Shown here: positions 61,201 to 64,000 of the stretch, piece by piece
Numbering within the stretch: the stretch's first letter is position 1
How the letters are laid out: every line of letters begins with the position of its first letter
Translations under genes and position numbers: made by a program
DNA from: Reticulitermes lucifugus
Taxonomy: Eukaryota; Arthropoda; Insecta; Blattodea; Rhinotermitidae
Assembly (NCBI GenBank): GCA_026260175.1
Contig: JAKCWW010000383.1
Location: 1 to 64,000, forward strand
Direction of reading: 5' to 3'
Length of the DNA: 64,000 nucleotides
The notes under the pieces: model-generated
The model's database searches: none
What the model was told of the DNA's origin: nothing
Seen by the model: only the letters and a program-made list of their open reading frames with translations

Positions 61201-61368
61201 ACGAGTCAAGAATTACGACCCGGAGGTGCGGATGAAACATGGTATAGAAACGCCACATACAGAGTCCAAATTAATGGTTGGATTGGAACGTTACAGTTGT
61301 AATCAGAAATAGTTTGTAGCCGCGCAAGGTAGAAAAACACGGGACAGACGAGTTGTATGTTAAATCAG
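58233..61368. other. AT-rich DNA with AAT microsatellite
   Basis: A self-complementary AAT/ATT run lies at about 59572-59616 (ATAATAATAATA ... TTATTATTATT). Other frames have no motif. Confidence 0.55.
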
Positions 61369-61420
61369 TTTTGCCTGAGGATGGGGACGGAGCTAGTCCC
61401 CGAAACGTTGTATTCAAACG
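61369..61420 (+). ncRNA. Hammerhead-like hairpin, poor stem I
   Basis: Core CTGAGGA (61375-61381), extra T, stem II GGGGAC/GTCCCC (6 bp, 61383-61388 with 61396-61401), GAAACG, TT, GTA. Stem II is the strongest of all copies. Stem I pairs only partly (GTTT with AAAC at a distance). Confidence 0.45.
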
Positions 61421-63269
61421 AATTGTTGTGCCCTGTGCGCCCGAGAAAACTATATTGAAGTTTCCGATATGATAACGATTGGAAGTAAAGAATGTGTTAT
61501 ATTTATGCACTGTGAAGATATATACACTTACGAGTATAATTCGTTTTATTTTAACCTTTGCGATATTTTGTTCTACTTTGCGCTACAGGAAAATATTTTA
61601 CGATCCCATGGAAGGCATTAATTTCATCGTAATTCTCTGTTTTTTATGTTTATTTGTCACAAAAATAAATATGTTATGCACCCACAAGTTTTACACGTTC
61701 CGTTTTTATCGTGAGTTGTGTTCCATGTACCTTTTCGGTTATCCTAACAGCGAAGTACCACTTTTGATGTACAATCCGATTTTATTGAGAAAAAATGCGT
61801 AGCAGACTGATATGTAATTAAGGCCTTAATATTACGTCGTTTGACTGAAAAAAGAGAGAAGGAACAGGGAGGGATAAAAAGAATATTTATTTCTCTGAAG
61901 ATTCCCATGTAGCACTTACTCATCCTTTGATAACGGTAAGCTGGGAAAAAGGTAAAGCATTGAGTAGCCAAGAAGGCAACGTGCTGAATGCGGACTGTTG
62001 GGAGTATGCAGCAGGAAAAACAAGCTGAGAATTTGGGCTGAGGTTTGAGTTTGGAGAGCAGCATTATAAAGAAATTATGATGTTGTTGGAGGGCAGCGTT
62101 TTGGCGAAAATTTTAAAATTAATATTAGGGACGGCTGCATAAGAAGCATGCAGTGCAACGTGAATTTTGGTTACCAACTCAGAATTTTTTCCAGGACAGA
62201 AGAAGCTGAAGGAAAACTTTGATCGTTTTGGCGGGTCTCAGGACCTTCTGCATGCCAAGTGTCTGCATTATATACAGGATGTTTCACGAGTTGTACAGAG
62301 TAATGTAGATCATTTCCTAGGGCTTATTGATCCAAAAATTAATGTAAACCTGTGTCCGACTTTAATCCTTTACGGAATTAGGACTGCTTAAAACTTAGTA
62401 AAGAAGTAAAGGCTTATTGAAAAGTTTATAGATTAAAATATTAAACAAACATATTACGTCATAAATTTAGTGACTACATTTAATTTTATGAAAAAACTGC
62501 CGTTAATTTGCATTGACCTTGCTTAAGGCAGGTTTTCGAAAATCCACCCTCAACCGCAAGGAAGCCTTACCGCTGGCTGTAAATAGCGCGTGTGAAACTC
62601 TAGAGGTAGGCCTGAGAAGTGCTTTCGTCGTTCTTCTTTCTAGGGCAGAATCAAACGATGTTCAAGATCAGGCAGCACAAACAGTCTCCATGGTGTGTGA
62701 CGAACGGTTCACAGGAATGCATTTAGGAGAATTAAATACCCACAGTACCATAACCATTGAGAATATGACCCAGGTTGATAGGGAATTTGGACCAAAAAGA
62801 TGTAGAAAATCAGCTCCTAAAATAATTTCCACAACTCATTAAATATCTTGTATAAATATTCAGATCGTACCTCATAGATGACACCAAAAGCGTCATAATA
62901 AAAATAGATCAGTCGATGTGATTATTCATAATAATACGGAAGCATTAACAGAACTCACGTTCTCGCCGCTAGCTCAGACAGGATAAGCGAGTATGCTGCG
63001 TGTATAAAGTAAATTGTAGCGCGTTTGGATTATTGCACCCTGAATCATTCACATTCATTTAACACTAAAGAGAAATATTCAATCTATGCTAACAGTTGTT
63101 AAATGCATTGTTCTTTTTATCAACTATTATACACACAAACTACATTCTTACCACAGAAAAGCAACAATTTCTTTTTGTTCTCTTCAGCTACATACATCGC
63201 TGTTAACAATACTTTAACTAAAACTGAATTTTCTCTAGTGGCTGTTATGAAAGCCCCTAATATAATATT
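61421..63269. other. Mostly AT-rich DNA, probable repeat fragment near 62271-62372
   Basis: TATACAGGATGTTTCACGAG ... TGTAAACCTGTGTCCG resembles the ends of a repeat common in insect DNA. The comparison is from memory only. Frames at 61479-61802, 61744-62064, 62167-62391 and 62513-62842 have no motif I recognise. Near 62972, CTAGCTCAGACAGGATAAGC looks like an isolated A box with no B box. Confidence 0.35.
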
Positions 63270-63365
63270 TCACAAAATTCCGTCCGGCGGGAGCAGAGTT
63301 GATACATGAGAGTGGGAGGCAGATGGACGGACATAACGACGCTAATAGACGCTTGGGCGACTTTG
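63270..63365 (-). repeat. Partial copy of the CTGTCCGTCC repeat family
   Basis: The minus strand carries TATGTCCGTCCATCTGCC, CTCCCACTCTCATGTATCAA and CTCTGCTCCCGCC, matching the first half of the copies at 29795 and 57726. Confidence 0.5.
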
Positions 63366-63515
63366 CGCACGCGCCTAAAAAGGACATTTGTTAACAAAAC
63401 TTACAGGATAAATAAAATATTTTTGTCACAAAGGGCTAAGAAGGTAAGCACATAGTCCAGTATCGTTATAACTCAATTTTGTCTTCAACGCAACGATGGG
63501 AAATGATTTAAATAA

Positions 63516-63790
63516 GTGTCCTTCTTTCTGTGGACTTTGGCCGTTGTCTATCTTTCAATGTAGTACTACGCTTCGGAAACCGGCTCTGCTACCTTCTTTT
63601 AGGTAAAGGAAAGTAACTAAAATGATGGATGATGAATTATGGATCAATTATTTGTCACTGGGCTCTTTCTAAGGGGTCCACCAGTTTAGGTGATTTCCCT
63701 TACCTGAAGACGGAAGTACAGCCAGCTTCCGAAACGTAGTACTACATTGGAAATTAGACGATGGGCAAAGTCCAAAGAAAGAAGATCACT
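63516..63790. mobile_element. Inverted-repeat hairpin element, diverged arms
   Basis: Arms of about 93 bp (63516-63609 and 63698-63790) are inverted copies with perhaps 80% identity by eye. They share CAATGTAGTACTACG and GGACTTTG. The right arm holds a hammerhead-like hairpin (CTGAAGA at 63704, stem GGAAG/CTTCC, GAAACGTAGTA) whose extra base is C instead of T and whose stem I does not pair. The left arm has the same motif in reverse, decayed further. The plan is the same as at 9564-9967, but older and without a recognisable tail. Confidence 0.65.
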
Positions 63791-64000
63791 TCTATAAGTC
63801 AAATTTTAACTTTTTAAGACATAAAATAAAAAACAATCCTAGGCGTAATATTTTATTCAATTCTTTCACGCCACGAGAAAAACAAAATAATCGCAACCGA
63901 AAGCAAAATATTTGTTGTTTGGCTGCGAATCTCTTTTCCAAAACAAGGAAGGTTCATCAAGAACACAGCTACACCAAACGTTCCTACTGATTCCCTAGAA
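63791..64000. other. Right edge, nothing recognised
   Basis: No feature seen. The window ends in unique-looking AT-rich DNA. Confidence 0.5.

Noticed and set aside
62972-63000. A-box-like CTAGCTCAGACAGGATAAGC as a SINE
   Set aside because: No B box at the expected distance.

Overview
The window looks like gene-free intergenic or deep intronic DNA from an animal, most likely an insect with a large repeat-rich genome. A polyneopteran such as a cockroach, termite or stick insect is my guess, from the mix of repeats only. The DNA is AT-rich throughout. I recognised no protein domain in any reading frame. The longest open frame is 192 codons (25416-25994, minus) and has no recognisable family. 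There are no bacterial-type operons, no rRNA and no convincing functional tRNA gene.

What can be supported is almost all repeat DNA. (1) Tandem arrays: a 44-bp minisatellite runs off the left edge (1-607), a 23-bp minisatellite is organised into a 138-bp higher-order unit (21297-21609), a 47-bp triplet array lies at 27625-27765, and there are several microsatellites. (2) At least ten tRNA-derived SINE heads or copies. Two are bounded by clear target-site duplications: 28444-28705 (15 bp) and 36425-36708 (9 bp). (3) Small DNA-transposon derivatives: a pogo/Tigger-like MITE (37101-37285), a nearly perfect fold-back (39201-39288) and a terminal-inverted-repeat element (58131-58232). (4) Dispersed repeat families of unknown class, such as the pieces at 29795-29955, 57726-57945 and 63270-63365.

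The most interesting layer is a set of short elements carrying a conserved hairpin, CTGANGA-N-(stem)-GAAAC-NNNN-GTH. It resembles a minimal hammerhead ribozyme of the kind described in Penelope-like retroelements. Clear copies lie at 9603-9651(-), 9807-9855(+), 18984-19028(+), 21965-22010(+), 22147-22194(-), 22205-22252(+), 44005-44049(-) and 52824-52868(-). Weaker ones lie at 55704-55742(-), 61369-61420(+) and 63700-63745(+). The flanking helix differs between copies but stays paired (ACACCC/GGGUGU, AAACCC/GGGUUU, AGUCC/GGACU), which is what selection on an RNA fold would leave. Several copies sit in large inverted repeats that end in a shared tail, TGCACGGTG, followed by an A-rich end. Two of these units have perfect target-site duplications (10 bp around 9564-9967; 12 bp around 18885-19115), so the inverted-repeat unit itself appears to be what moved.

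Layout: 1-9.5 kb minisatellite, SINEs and empty AT-rich DNA; 9.5-22.4 kb the hairpin-element cluster with SINEs between; 22.4-36 kb SINEs, a lone long ORF, a palindrome and a gapped young SINE; 36-44 kb a young SINE and two MITEs; 44-64 kb sparse, with isolated hairpin motifs. No genes were found to work together. The interacting parts are retroelement machinery remnants and the non-autonomous sequences that presumably depended on it.
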